In this document: piece by piece, positions 47,845-61,268 of the stretch | Layout: each line of letters begins with the position of its first letter | Position numbering within the stretch: the stretch's first letter is position 1 | From: Ascidia mentula | Lineage: Eukaryota > Chordata > Ascidiacea > Phlebobranchia > Ascidiidae | Reading direction: 5' to 3' | Length of the DNA: 64,000 bases | NCBI GenBank assembly: GCA_947561715.1 | Contig: OX387202.1 | Span: 20,101,001-20,165,000, forward strand | Translations under genes and position numbers: made by a program | Notes under the pieces: model-generated | Told to the model about the DNA's origin: nothing | Databases searched by the model: none | What the model saw: the letters and a program-made list of their open reading frames with translations, nothing else

Positions 47845-50800
47845 CCAATTACCCAACCCAGTGGAGTGAGACGCCAAAATGACAACTGGCCATGCAACCT
47901 TAAGTCCATTAATGCAACCGTTGACATGTAATGCAAAATCACGTTACAACATGTACATATTCAAATGAAATATTACACACAAATATTTTCGTATCTTTCT
48001 CCTGGTTTTCAGGTGAATTTCTTTTCTCACTTTAACAAAACCAGGCGGATGACGGATCGCTAATATTAAAGAACCTTTGCGTTGTTTCTTTTCCTAATCC
48101 TCTGCTTTCAAACAAACTCTTACATACGCAACTATTCAGATACCCAAAAATAAACCTTTTAATGCTTTGTCTTATATTAATATAATGACTACAATCGCTC
48201 AACATCCTATAGAACGTTGGCAACACAATTGACGTCACGACGCAAAACTGCAAAAAAGTGGGGAAATGCTTCGTTGGCGCTGAGCGTGAAGTCAATACAA
48301 GTTTGTCGTGAGGCGTGAAGGAATGTGGTTGTGGGGCAAATGGAGTTGCACTGATTTCACTAAATGGGCGCCTGACTTTATTAAACGGACTAATGTTAAA
48401 AACGACAATAAAACGTACATACAATTCCAGTAGTAATACATGCTTTCACATAGCAAGGCAGGATCGCCCCACTTGATGGGCAGTGAAAGCGTGATATTAC
48501 TTCTGCGTTGTCTGATTACTGTGGTGGAGATCCTCTATGCATGTGAAGGTCGCCCGACAATCCAGCTCGGCTGCAATGCCTTGGCTGCGAAGCCTGTGAA
48601 CTTTACAATTCCAGTAAACGCCCGACACTAAAAACAACCGTACAGTTCAACGTCCATCTCAAGACCAACGGGTCTTACATACAGCACTTCTTGCACCGGC
48701 TAATCAACCAATCAACTGTATGTTTAGGCAGGGGAAGATACAGATTCAATCGATTTGGTTTCAAATTGGTTGATGCTTTATTAAGTTGCGCAGTCAAGCT
48801 TGAGACAAGCAAAACACTCGTTCATGAGGCGGCAACCGCAACACGAGAAAGGCAATGGCACGCTTCGATGCACAGGCGAACACTGTGGTCGCCATCATCT
48901 AAATTTTACTTTTCGCCCCACCTAAAAGATGTGCACAGAGGTAACAAGTTGTCAAACACTCTTTCCCACTGGTTGATTTGGTCACACACACATATATATA
49001 TATCAATGGATTGGTTATTGTTGTATCTGCTTTGGTGATGCTAGCTGGAGCACAGGAAGGCGCATCTTACCGATATTTTGTCTTTTCAGAGTATGACGTT
49101 CATCAGATTACCAACAGTTCGAAGTAGTTTTGCCTGTATTGATGATCACTTACCATTGCTTCCAGAATAATGAACACAACATTACGGCAAACAACCATAT
49201 TTGAGGGTTTTGGGATAAAATGGCCTCCAATTTAACATATTCAGGGTTAAGTCCGTCACCACTAGTTACTTGGAGATTTGATGTAATGTAAATCGTCTCC
49301 TACTGAGTGAATTTGCCCTCCCTTGGGGCGTAACGTTAATAATTGTGGACAATATCAGCATCAGCACTCGCAGGACAAAGCACAGCCTGCTGTTCCTTCG
49401 TGAAGTCGATATTGAGTTGATTTATTAGCGAAAGATAATTGTAGACCCAACTGCTACCTTTCGGTTAAAAGATTGAACACGAATTTAAACAACAAAACGA
49501 AGTTCTCCATGTAAGCGAAAAGTTCAATAAATACTGCAAGTATATCAACCTGCGCTGCTCTGGAGGGACCGACAAATCTGTCCCATCTTTTCAAATATAA
49601 AATATGCATTTTTTCTGGCTTTGAATTCTCGCTCCCTTTAATCGGTGCGTTTGGGTTGGTTATGGAACAAGACGCAGTTGAACTCAGTGCAATTTAAGCT
49701 GTTCTATCTGAATACTAATGGTTGACACTGAATTGAGATGAAATAAATATGTTGGATGACTTGGACGGTGGCAAAAGCCGCTTAAATATACAAGTTTTAC
49801 ATGTGTTGCGACTTATATGCCAATTATGAGCCTCAATCCGGTACTTAACAATATTATTTATGATCGATGGGAAATCCTATTTGATTAACGCATTTGACAT
49901 AATATCGCACGTGAGTTCTAATTGTTGTGTTTTCCTAACCTGACTTTAATTGAAACTTGATGCAAACATTCCAACAATATTCATTCAAAATGAACAATTT
50001 TGGTCACGAAATTAACATGCGCAATTATACCAACGCCAAACTGAGTGAATTTACGCCCAAACGCACAGACAAAATTGAGCAGAACCAAATCACAAAACCG
50101 ATGAACTGAGATGAGCACAGTACAGCTGCCCTGCCCTGCCTCGGTCCTCAGCTAAACGCACACGGAAAGTTACAAAGAAAGGTCGGTTACTGAAAGACGA
50201 TGAAGGACAGTCACATGGGAAAACTTAAAGTCTCAAAGCGACCAAGTCACTTGAGATTAATATGACGCAAAACAGCTGTTAAACCATATCACACAAAAGC
50301 CAAAAAAACACACAAATCACATGAATGGTCAGCTATATCAGCATCAGCACTCGCAGGACAAAGCACAGCCTGCTGTTCCTTCGTGAAGTCGATATTGAGT
50401 TGATTTATTAGCGAAAGATAATTGTAGACCCAACTGCTACCTTTCGGTTAAAAGATTGAACACGAATTTAAACAACAAAACGAAGTTCTCCATGTAAGCG
50501 AAAAGTTCAATAAATACTGCAAGTATATCAACCTGCGCTGCTCTGGAGGGACCGACAAATCTGTCCCATCTTTTCAAATATAAAATATAAAAAAATATGA
50601 TTTAACATTCCAAAAGACTTTAATTTGGGCCTCATCGGGGTTCCAACTAAACTACGTTATTTTGCATTTCAGGCATTTCGCATGCTGTCCATAAAACAAC
50701 TGGCTGGAACACTAGTGCACTGGCCCAACATCGATAAAGACATTTTGAACATGTGTCTTAAGAGCTGTACATCTTAAGCCAAACATAAAAACATGGTGCC

Positions 50801-50923
50801 GAATGCTCCCGTACATCCATGGTTGTTGACCAAGAAGCCATGGAATTAAGGTCTCATGAATCCGTCCTTTAAATGTCAGATGTATAAAATTCCAAATAAG
50901 GTCACTTTCAACTCGATACAAAG

Positions 50924-51936
50924 TTACAACTTCACATGTTTAAATGTAAGATGGAAAGGACTTGAAAAAATGTTGGTAGGAACTGTTGGATCTTCAGAAG
51001 GTGGATGTTTTTGACAGAGTATCTTGGCATTCCTAACATTATTAAACTGCGTTGAAAGTGTGTCGAGACAGTCTGCAACTTGTTTGTACAGCTTGCGCTC
51101 AAAGTACAGTTTTACACCAGTGTCTTGGTATCTGGACAGGGATTCTTTGCGATTTAAGACAGCTCTGAAATTGTGCAATTTCTTTGAAATTCTGTTCATA
51201 TTAATTAAGGCTGCATCGTTCGTGATGAGATTCACCTTTTGCTTCCTGCTATACAGAGCTGATATAAACCTACTTTCTTCAGAGCATGCAGGATCACTTA
51301 AATCATCTGAATCGACTTTTAATTTTGCCTGCATCAGTTTCAGCTTTTGACACTTGTTAAGGGAGTTACTTTCTTTGACTACTTCCAAAAGAGACTTTGT
51401 GACTACAGTGCACTCTGGTGCCTCGTTAGATTTAGCTCTTGAATTTTGCGCTACAGGGGCCTCTGTTATAACTACAGAGGACACTCAATCTGCCTTTAAA
51501 TCCACAATTTCTTTGTTCTTTTCCCGGTTTGTTTTTTGTTTTGAGACTGAGGCATGTCGATTCTTTCCAGCAGATGAAATTCTTGTTCCTTGTGACTCAA
51601 TCCCAGTTTCTGATTTCATCCAAACCCTGTTTTTTGTCAAACTCAACTTCTCAATAGTTTTGTTTGTTTTCACCATAAACACCTTATGCTTGGGGCAGTT
51701 TCCTCTCGTGCATAATCTGCATCCTTGTTTTGTTGACTGGGTTGGGGCAGAAGAGGAACGTTTTGATGATTCTCCACCAGTTTCTCGAATAAATTTAGCT
51801 TTTTGAAGCATGCTGTCGACACTTTCAATTTCTTTTTGGAGCTTTACATTTTTTTCAACTGTTGGTTCTTCTTTTGTGGTTAGTTGACTTTGCTTGCTGT
51901 TATGTCTTTCTGTTACCCATGGCTGTAGCAAGCTTT
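50924..51936 (-). CDS. Unidentified lysine/serine-rich ORF, copy B, with in-frame TGA
   Basis: This is the longer version of the ORF at 332-1092. The exon probably starts at 51936 after a TTATGTTTCAG acceptor and would end at the stop at 50924. A TGA at 51485-51487 separates about 150 codons from 186 codons in the same frame. The first part has an extra 84-codon block, with KEIESVDSMLQKAKF and a Cys/His group CRLCTRGNCPKH. The TGA is shared with copy A, so it predates the duplication or is the normal sequence. Function unknown; readthrough, a missed intron or pseudogene status are all open. Confidence 0.45.
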
Positions 51937-51983
51937 CTGAAACATAACACACGTTCATTTTTTCATGTTTATGTGTCACAGTT

Positions 51984-54900
51984 TAAACATTTCAAATTCG
52001 CACTCAGCAAAATTTTTTGTAAGGTAATACTGAAGCAGAATATTAAAAAGGTGCACTCTAGTCCGAGGTTCCAGACTGGGTTGTGCATAGGAGGTCTGTG
52101 AAGATATGGCAGGAAATCAAACTTTTGTTGTGTAAAATTGCTACAGTGATTTGGGAGCTTTGCAGTTGTTGCTCAATTTTGTCAATTATTGTTTTGCAAA
52201 CTTACAGTCTGTCGAGTTGCTGCTAATAAGATCTGCCGTTCTGCATATGCAAAAAATTTATAAATATGCCGGAGAAAAACATATTCACAAATTCACATCA
52301 AGTTCCGTAACAAAGAGTTCCCTGCTCTAGACAAATACTTACCATATTTTTTAGCGCGATATCTTTCCAAAGTCGTCCTTAGATCAAGAGTTCGAACGTG
52401 GAATCGGAGAAAATTTTAAACTTTTCTTTCTTCAACTCATTTTATCGCGGTAAAACTCCCCGCAGGGGAATAACCACAATCGTTAAAATATTGAATGGAA
52501 TTATTTATATATTTATTTTATCTGAAATTCCACAAAGTTAATTTGTAGTATTGCACGCTCCAATGGTTTTATGGGCACCATCTGTAGTTGTATATGCACT
52601 CATCAGTATTAAACACTATGGGATCCGTATCAGTATGAAATCCCCCAAATTAAGTTCTGAGGTGTTGCATCAAACTTTATATTATTCTTTGTTATTCTTT
52701 GTGTATCGTAATTAGGTCGCGTACATGCGCATATGTTATTTCGAGGTAATCGCTTTGCTTCACCCACACATATGGAGAAAATCTCTGACATAACGCAAGT
52801 AAATGTGGATCATTGTTAGGTAATGCCTAACCAGCATTTTAATGGTTACGTCATGTTATGCCAACCTCATATAATGTCGTGCGGATATAACTAAAAATTT
52901 TTATTGCGGGACTAACGGCTTCTTGCGGGACTAAGTACTCGAAATTGAAATTGACTTAACATTGGACGTGGATAATCCTGAAATTCCTGTTGATGAAGTC
53001 TCGCCGCATGGCAGACGAAACGTCGTAAAATACAGCACGTATATGCCAGAAGATCAGCGGATAACCCTATTTGTTGTCTGTGATGTAGGATACGGTATAA
53101 CAATGATTTTAGATTTGTGGTTGTCATGTTTAATTCCAAAACGTAAACTTTTGTATAAATTGATCAACTTGTCAATAGGAAAACAACAGGATAATTACAT
53201 TTATACAGAATGGTGTTTTCAGTGAGCAATCACAGGGCTATCGCGCTGGTCGCGACGCATTCACTCAATGCACACATCTCTTTCACTATACCGGACAACG
53301 AGTCCGAAGAGCAGCACATGACTGCTAGTCGCACGGCGCAACTGACGCCTCAACTTCGCAAGTGACCAGACGCCATACACTTGTTTACTGAGCCTGAAGC
53401 CATGCATTGCTCATAACCTTTATGGTTTTATCGTTGCCCATGCCATTTAATTTCTTTGTATATTGTTCTTACGCGTAGTTGCTTTTATTGCAAAATAAAC
53501 ATGATTTGATTTAATTTGATTAGTGGACTGTATCGAATGCCATTCCTGGAAATTACTAAAGACATGTTTGATATTTTTTCACTGTTGATTTGAACTTTTG
53601 ACACATGACAATACGCAAAGCTATTATTATTTGTAAACTATCCTCAGGATTTTGTCCTTGTTGTTTTGCGCTTAAATTAAATGTCACTTGCTTCATTGCA
53701 ACAAAACCGAAGCTGTTTGTCACGTAAAAATTGAAATATACCAGACAAGTCATATTAACGCGCCAAACCTATGTAGAAACTTGGGCCTAGGAAATTTAAA
53801 TTGTTTGTTCGAGTATCTGTACAGATTACGACAACCTTTCAACGATCTCCATAAGTGTACGCTTAAATGCTACGATTGATGAAGATGTTCGGAATGATTC
53901 AACCTCAGCACGCTAATCCATGACGCACGTACAACACCTTACAACCACCCGGCAAACATTTTCGAACCGGGGGTCTCCTGCAGCAAAACTTTATATTATT
54001 CTTTGTTAATTGTGACAAACTGTATTTCCGCCGCGTATACATGCATAAGGTATTTCGAGGTAATCGCTTCGCTTCTCCCCCACATATGGGTAAATCTCTG
54101 ACATATGGAAATCAGCTTTGGGTTCAATAATCAAATCGACGTTTTAATAATCCTGTCCATATTAATATTTTTCCTCATTTCGACCACGATATAAATATCG
54201 CCACGACCACAAGCTAAAAGGGGAGCGAAAAGAGAATAAGCTAAGCGCAGACTATGACAGAGGGTAGACTTTGACAAGTGGGGAGAAGGCTGCATTGAGC
54301 GCCTACGTGTAGTGGTCTGAGGTATGTATTATTGTTCTAATTATAAGGTTGTAAAGGTAGTTCGTGGCAAATATTCTTTTGATAGTCATTGGAGTCGGGA
54401 GTGTTTTCTTTCTGCAAACATGAGTCCCTGCAGTGTTGTTATGTTTCGCCCGTTCAGTTGCCTGCCTACCTCAGAGCTTTCTTGGTTGCAACTCTTTTTC
54501 AAGTTGCACTGATGATGGAAACGTTTGCACATAATGTATAGCAGCATATTAGCTTTGGATTTCTTGTTTAAAGTTTTGAGGCTTTTCAGCATTAATACAC
54601 ATACTGAGTAACTTGCGTTTTTGCCAAAGAATGTAAATTCGGCTTGTCATGCTTTGAAACATTTTAATATTTTGTTTAAACTTTCAAAACTGTTTTCTAC
54701 TCTTTTACATTTATACCCGTCTTTCTGACGCCATCGCTGGTTATCTCACTTGCGTTACGTCATTCAACTTTCGCTACTTCTTCTAAGTCTGCTTTGTCGC
54801 GTAATCGCAGCAATTATCTCTTTGTTTCCGCGTCATCTGTGATATCTTCCTATATATTTGCGACACTTTCCACAAATAAACATATCCTAACATTCGGTCC

Positions 54901-55566
54901 AACTCAGATCGCAATGTGGTTTCTTGGGTTACAACATTTGGTCTCCTAGATCCTAACATGTGGTCTCATGGATCACAGAGATCGCAGTTTCGTCTCAGAG
55001 TCCATGCATTTGGTCTTAGAACTTAGTTAGATCCAAGAAATAAACACTGATGACGATACGAACCAACATGATGTCCGACCGAGACTTTCTTGGCAGACAT
55101 GCTAATGGGTCGCGAAGGTGGAAACCCTTTTCAAAAACATTTCCTGTGGCTTATGACCTATGAAGGCACACTAGCACTAAATATTCAAAGAAAAAAAAAA
55201 CAATAATTACAGCTGCATTGGACAAAACACAGCAAGATCTGAGGAGCCTTCAGGAGGATATTATGCCCTATAGGATAGCAGTAACAACTCCCAGGGGGCA
55301 ACCAAAGCAACTTTCTCGACAAAAATGTTTTTACCATTGCACAGAAAAAGGCTTGGGGACAACATTGAATTGCAAATTGCATGAGGTTTTTGTGATTTAC
55401 TTTTTCACAAACCAATCGACACTTTTGAAGACTTTTTCACTAAAATAATCTCCGACCTGGGGGCAAAATACTTTTTTTGACCCGATTGCGTAGACAAGAG
55501 GCGGTCCTAACTCGACAAGTCAAATCAAGGTCTACTTCTGTAATTCAATTTTTATCAAAATTCCCG
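51984..55566. other. Non-coding stretch of copy B
   Basis: Counterpart of 1140-4765 with scattered substitutions. No gene recognised. The hammerhead-like block recurs at about 52986-53026. Confidence 0.55.
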
Positions 55567-56984
55567 TGAACAATTCTACAAAACTTCACTCTCTCCATGC
55601 CATCTACATTCTTCCATGGAATGCAACCGGCAGACGCATCAGACGCGTCTGTGTCCTCCACAAACTGCTGTGTTAAGTTTGTTTATTACACAAGAGTGTA
55701 TAAGGTCTAACCTTGGGAGGCGACAAGAAAATGATTTCTAAAGGAAAGCCAAAGCTAGTATGCTACTCATGCCGAAGCAAACGTTTCAAACACCACTGTG
55801 TTCATCATCAGTGTCAAGTAAGAATGAGTTGCAGCAAGGTGTGCGCAGAGGGAGGCAGGTAACTGAACAGACAAAAACAACAACACAAATAAAACACGTG
55901 ACAAACGCCACTCGAACGCCCACGGCCGTGACGTCATCATTTGGGTTTCAATAAGGACCTGGGTGTTGACAAGAAACCTTGTTACACAATTTACCCTCAC
56001 ATTAAACCTTTCCCATAAGTTGGTGAAATGGCGCCGAGATATCCGCGCATTTCTGTAAATATTTGCGGTGAATTGGCGTGACTGCATTTTTGGGGTTTAT
56101 CAGAGAAAGCCAAACTGAACTGAATCAAATTTACTGACATCCTCGAATCAGAAATCAACTGTCAAATCTGATGGATCAATGTTTATGTTTACATGGATTA
56201 TCAACATAAAGCATGGAAACGGTTGCATGCGATATTACAACAACGACATGATATACAAGGAATGATAAAACGGAATATGTTGTCAATATCTAATTGACAC
56301 GTTGACATAATTCTATGGAAGAAGTGGCATTCGAAACGCACAAAATGTAATAATAAGTAGTGTCGACGTCATATTTGCAATTATTATGTTGTGTTTTTCT
56401 GGCATCAACCGTTTTTTTCATTAACGTCGGATAATAATCACGCTGTAAACCAAGTTAAACTCATTTACGGCGAACGTGCTATTCGTTCGTTGACACTTCC
56501 AGCAACAAGCCGCCTTTTTAAATGAGTCACGTGGTAATCCGAACTTAAATAACCTGGTATTTTCTATATAGGTCACATGTCTTTTGCGTAAAAAAGATAC
56601 GAAGGGACAGAGGACAAAGGACATATAGGACAAAGACTTTTTGTACGCGTGGTTTGTAACGTGTTATTGTTAATCCTCGTGCGCTTGTTTATTATGTATT
56701 AAACTGATCGATTGACTTTGTGTTTGATAGCAGCCCATTTATCAGGAGTCAGATATATGGCAGTGTTAGTATAGACGTTTTAAGTAACGCCCTACAAATA
56801 CCATGATGATAACAAACATGCAAAATGGTGAAGTTTTCGCTACTAACATGGAAAATGTAAGGATTTGTGGAATAAAGTCGGTTTGGAATAATTACTTTCC
56901 TGTTATTTACGATTTAAAGCCTTCATCAAAAGTGGTGAAAGTATTTACAATGTCTGTCAATAATTGTGAATCAACACAACGTTG
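55567..56984 (+). repeat. Dispersed segment, member 2 of 3
   Basis: Matches 4766-6180 closely and 31013-34400 more distantly. The cysteine-containing frame is out of phase here as in member 1. Confidence 0.85.
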
Positions 56985-59900
56985 CCACCTCACGGACGGG
57001 CGAAACGGGATTTACCCGGTTCGTCGTGATATGGTTGAAATAGCTTTTCAGACATGTTTGTTGGAAATATCATTCCTTCTGAACTAAAATAGTTATCAAG
57101 GCATTGTATAGAGGTATGTTAAAAAGCAAGCAAAACATATTCCATCAACAAAACGTTTGTTTCGTGCACGACGTGCTTCGGCAATGCTACACACGTCCTA
57201 AACTATCAAAATTCTCGGTCTTTTGCCAAATCTACCAAAACACAATATGCTCTTAAGGCCCGTTTACACACGAACACAGTATGGCACGGTACAGCACAGT
57301 CTGGGACACACGGTGTTTACACTACTGGAATAATCGAGCACGACTACGGGGATTTCCCTGTAATGAACACGAAACCGACAAGTGAAAGTGACAAGTTACG
57401 TTGATAATTTTTTAAGGATGTCAATCTTGCCTTGCATTTCTCGGCCCCGCCAGCGTTATTATAAGTACAAATTGAAGTTGTTGCTATTGGCTGTACGTAT
57501 TCTTTAACAAAAAGCATGTACTGTTTTACATAGTTAAGGCATGTACTGCTTTTACGTAATTTTTTGCGACGCAAGGTAACACTACAGTATGTTGAACCAA
57601 ACAGCACAGATTATGAAAAAAAAGATGGTATAATTGAACCAAAGGTTTTTCACAGCAGCATCCCGCTTGGACGCCGTTCTACACACCGCTTTGTAATGCA
57701 GTTACGGCACCATTTCACACGCTCAAAACAATCGCTCACATGTCAAACGCGGTCACATCACACAACCACAACTAAAATAATATATGTCCTCTCCTTTTAA
57801 CCCTTTAAGCGCCACGCCCTATAATCAACAATTGAAGATTTTTCATTGTTTAAGTTCAGGAAGCTATAACTTTTTATCTACAAACGCTAGACTAAAAATT
57901 AAAACACAAAAATCATATACAAATTCATACTCTACACAATCATCGCTTTTCCAGTTCAATAACTCCATGTTTTGGAGTAGTTATATCCAAAAATGTAACC
58001 ACCCCTACTAAAATAGCTTCCAAGCCATAGGTACCCTATTTAAAATTTCCATAACTCCCGAAATTGTGCGAATTTTAAAATAATTCGACTGTTGACTGAA
58101 TCAGTGTGAACACCAAGACGCAATGAAGCGAAAAAGCTGGGTCGCTGCGGTCGCTGCTGCATTTGATATTTTTGAGCGACGGTACTGTACTGTCTAGTAA
58201 ACTGAAATTTTAGGGAGTTATTTTGGTATAACCTACTTATACTGTTAGTTATTGCTTGTAAAAGGGCTTGTAAACTTTATAACACAGATCAGGCGTTTGC
58301 TAACTGATAGCAGATGAATTTGACAGCACTTCTAAAAGATTTTTTTTGTTTGTTTCTTTTTGTGTTCAACTGGTAGTGTATGTCAGCAAGTTGATGAAAA
58401 AGAAGGCATAACATCAATGTATATTGATAATTGAATAGACAAGCCTTCTACCAGTGCATATAAACCTTTTCCACAACATAACAGAGACAATGTAGAAAAA
58501 AAACGAGGAAAAAAATCAGTTGTATGAAATTTAAGCTACCCTAATTACTGGGTGACGCCCACAGCCACACCCACAACTGTTGGATACTTGAACAAATTGC
58601 ATGAATATGGTTCCATATATGATGCTTTAATAGCAAATTATACATCAGGGATGTTACAGAGGTGACTGTGACATGACCAAATCATCATCATTGAACTTTT
58701 TGTGGTTCTGTTTTGGATATACCCTTCCGAGAACAATTGGCGATTGTTATGCAAAGAAAAGAATATGAATAATTGAATATACAAGCCAACTACCAGTGTA
58801 TAAGCCTTAGCCACAACATGACAGAGACACTCTAAAAAAAAGACAAGGAAAAAATCAGCTGTATGAAATTGAAGCGATCGTATTTACTGAGTCACGCCTT
58901 CAACGACACCCACAACCCTTTGATTCTTGAACAAATTGCATGAATATGGTTCAATATATGATGCTTTGATAGCAAATTATGCATCAGGGATGTTACAGAG
59001 GTGACTGTGACATGACCAAATCATCATCTTTGAACTTTTTGTGGATATGTTTTGGATATACCCTTCCGAAAACCATTGGCGATTGTTATGCCGAGGAAAG
59101 AATTACTCAATTGTCTATTGTCCGGAAAGCAAAACCAGTGTTATGGAACCAGAATAAAAACCTGTAACTATAAGTAATGAAGGTGTTCTATTTTTTTGTA
59201 AATTGGTGTTTTTTATGCTTCGGCGAAAAAAAAAATTTTTTTTGGTTTATTTATTATAATTTTTTTCTTTATTTTTTTTATACTGCACCCTCATAATGTT
59301 TATTTCATGTTATGTACATTTCTTCCTGCTATTTTGTTGTTTTGTACGCAAAAAATACAGCAATACCACCACAGTCAAAATTTGCATGCGCACATCTCGC
59401 CATTGTGACGTCATGGAGAGAAACGGAAACCGCCGATCGAAAGCTGAGACCCTCGCGCACAATTCGTCTGTAGAACGTTTCGCGCTACTCCCAACGGGTA
59501 GTTGGCCATTTAATTGGACATGCAATCAGACCACCTGCTGTGCTGGTTTGTTCATAATGATAATCATCATCAAATGAATGACTAATTAGTCAAAAAATTT
59601 CAATGCAAATGTATTTTTTTTTTTTTTTCTATAAACTTCACGCTTCAAGTTGTCTGTTGCTGAAAACCTTATGTCTCTAGGCCAATCACAACGGAATTGA
59701 TAATTAATCAAAAAAAGCACCTCGCTTAAAGGGTTAAGCAGTCGCCTTGCACTCTCGCATTAATGTGTGCCGAAATGTGCCCAACTGTGCCCGAATTTAT
59801 GCTCGTCGAGCAAAAGCGAGCACATCCCAGCTCAGACCGGCACATTCCATCCCAGCACAACTCAGCACGCGCGCGCAATAAAACAAACACGGAATCGTCT

Positions 59901-60050
59901 GTAGTGTAAACGGGCCTTTAGTGTGTAACAACGTTTTTGCGTAAACAAACTTAATATTAGAGTTATAATATTGCAAAGTCTTCGTGAAAACTAATGTTGA
60001 GTAGCCACGCATGAAACGGAGAAATCCCGTTTCGCCCATCCGTGAGGTGG
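56985..60050. mobile_element. 3.07-kb element with intact terminal inverted repeats (copy B)
   Basis: The left end CCACCTCACGGACGGGCGAA pairs with the right end (60022-60050), which reads CCACCTCACGGATGGGCGAA on the other strand; about 29 bp match with one change. No transposase frame is visible. The copy A version has lost its right end. Confidence 0.7.
57256..59917. mobile_element. Inner PIF/Harbinger-like element with TTA duplication (copy B)
   Basis: Perfect 14-bp inverted ends AGGCCCGTTTACAC, flanked by TTA on both sides (57253-57255 and 59918-59920). Length is 2662 bp, non-coding. It holds the 342-bp tandem pair at about 58422-59110. Confidence 0.65.
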
Positions 60051-60337
60051 TTTAAGTGTCTACCGTTCGTAACACTGGGATGAAAATGTACGCACAGCGA
60101 CACCACGTGGTCACTTTCCAGCATTACAAACGCGCCATTAAAGTAACTCGCCAACGAACAGTGATGTTTCCACTGCAGTCAGTACAGTTTAGCTGTTTAG
60201 TAATTGTAAGGGGAAACAAAGTTTGTCCCCTGTTGCATTTCATACCGATGTTGACGTTTGCACACTTCAATGGTTTTTCGGGTGCTTTCCCTCATATTTG
60301 ATTAAAGTTGCCGTATTCAAACTGATTTCTGGTCAAA

Positions 60338-61268
60338 ATGGCGGCCTTGGCTTCGCTTTGTGACGCTTACGGCAGTGATTCTGATTTTAGCGATAACGAC
60401 GAGCAATTAACGCAAGTAGACCGAGCTGGCACCAAAGTGAATTTGCCTTTACCGCATGCTATTTCTTCATTGTTTGGAGACACCAAGTCGTTGAAACCCC
60501 AGGAACACCGAGGTCGAATCCGGTCGTTCCCCCATGAGCGCGGGAATTGGGCAACGTATGTTTACATACCTTACCCTAAAAAAAGTTTGGATGAATTTAA
60601 ATTCAACGTTGAAAAACACTTGAAAGCAGAGAAAAGGGTATTAAATTATCTGCTTAAATTATTGTGTACAGTTTTAAATGTTTGGGAATTAATTGATAGA
60701 ATCGACATGGCATCTTGTGGATGATTTCCATGTGAGTATTTCAAGGACTGATGTCATACCTCACCACTGCATAGACCCTTTAGTGGAAAGTCTCAGACAA
60801 AATTTAAAACGGTTTCGAAGATTTTCAATCACATGATCATCTGATGATTTGAATATTTATGTGAACGATGAAAAAACAAGATCATTTTGTGGGTTTAAGG
60901 TAAGGGTGAAACTTTTTTGACAGCATTTCTTGTCTTGATTTGGTATCAGATTGTTTGTTATTGTTTGCAAACAATTCCAGATTTCAGCGCAACCTGCAAT
61001 TCAACAACTGAATAAAGTCGTTCAGATCGTGAATAAAGCTTTCATGGATTTTCATTGCAAGCCTTACTACACAAACCCATCCTATCACATGAGTGTTGCT
61101 TGGTATCTCGACCAATTCACAGAAGAATCCAAATTATTTTCAAAACTTTCATCAAATTGGAACAAAATAGAATTGGAGAACCCTGAACTTTTTGCAATTG
61201 ATGTGGATGAGGTTGTTTGTAAAAGTGGCAACAAAATGTTTTCATGTAAACTAAGTTCAATCAGTTGA
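60338..61268 (+). pseudogene. USB1: USB1, copy B, with a nonsense codon and a probable frameshift
   Basis: Exons: 60338-60637, 60700-60899, 60981-61268. Exon 1 starts with ATG and has the conserved RIRSFPHERGNWATYVY. Exon 2 has the first 2H motif FHVSIS, exon 3 the second (HMSVAW) and VCKSGNKMFSC before the stop. Two lesions are visible. The A-run before the exon 1 donor is one base shorter than in copy A, so the exons sum to 788 nt and lose phase. In exon 2, TGA stands at 60834-60836 where copy A has TTA (Leu, 22390-22392). Each alone would truncate the protein before the second catalytic motif. A sequencing error in the A-run is possible, but not easily in both places. Confidence 0.85.

Larger units (their letters stand above)
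41091..50592. repeat. Macrosatellite of 2.58-kb (L) and 983-bp (S) units, order L-S-S-S-L-S
   Basis: The landmark CTGGCTTTGAATTCTCGCTC recurs at 41101, 43684, 44666, 45649, 46632 and 49615. Spacings are 2583, 982, 983, 983 and 2983; the last is a long unit plus a 430-bp MITE and small differences. S units equal L units with about 1.6 kb removed between GGTCAGCT and ATCAGCATCAGC. The last S unit ends at ATAAAATAT, exactly where duplication copy B starts. Units look about 98-99 percent alike by eye. No convincing coding region: the 170-codon minus frame at 41985-42497 is altered by changes in its partner at 48032-48424. Confidence 0.95.
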
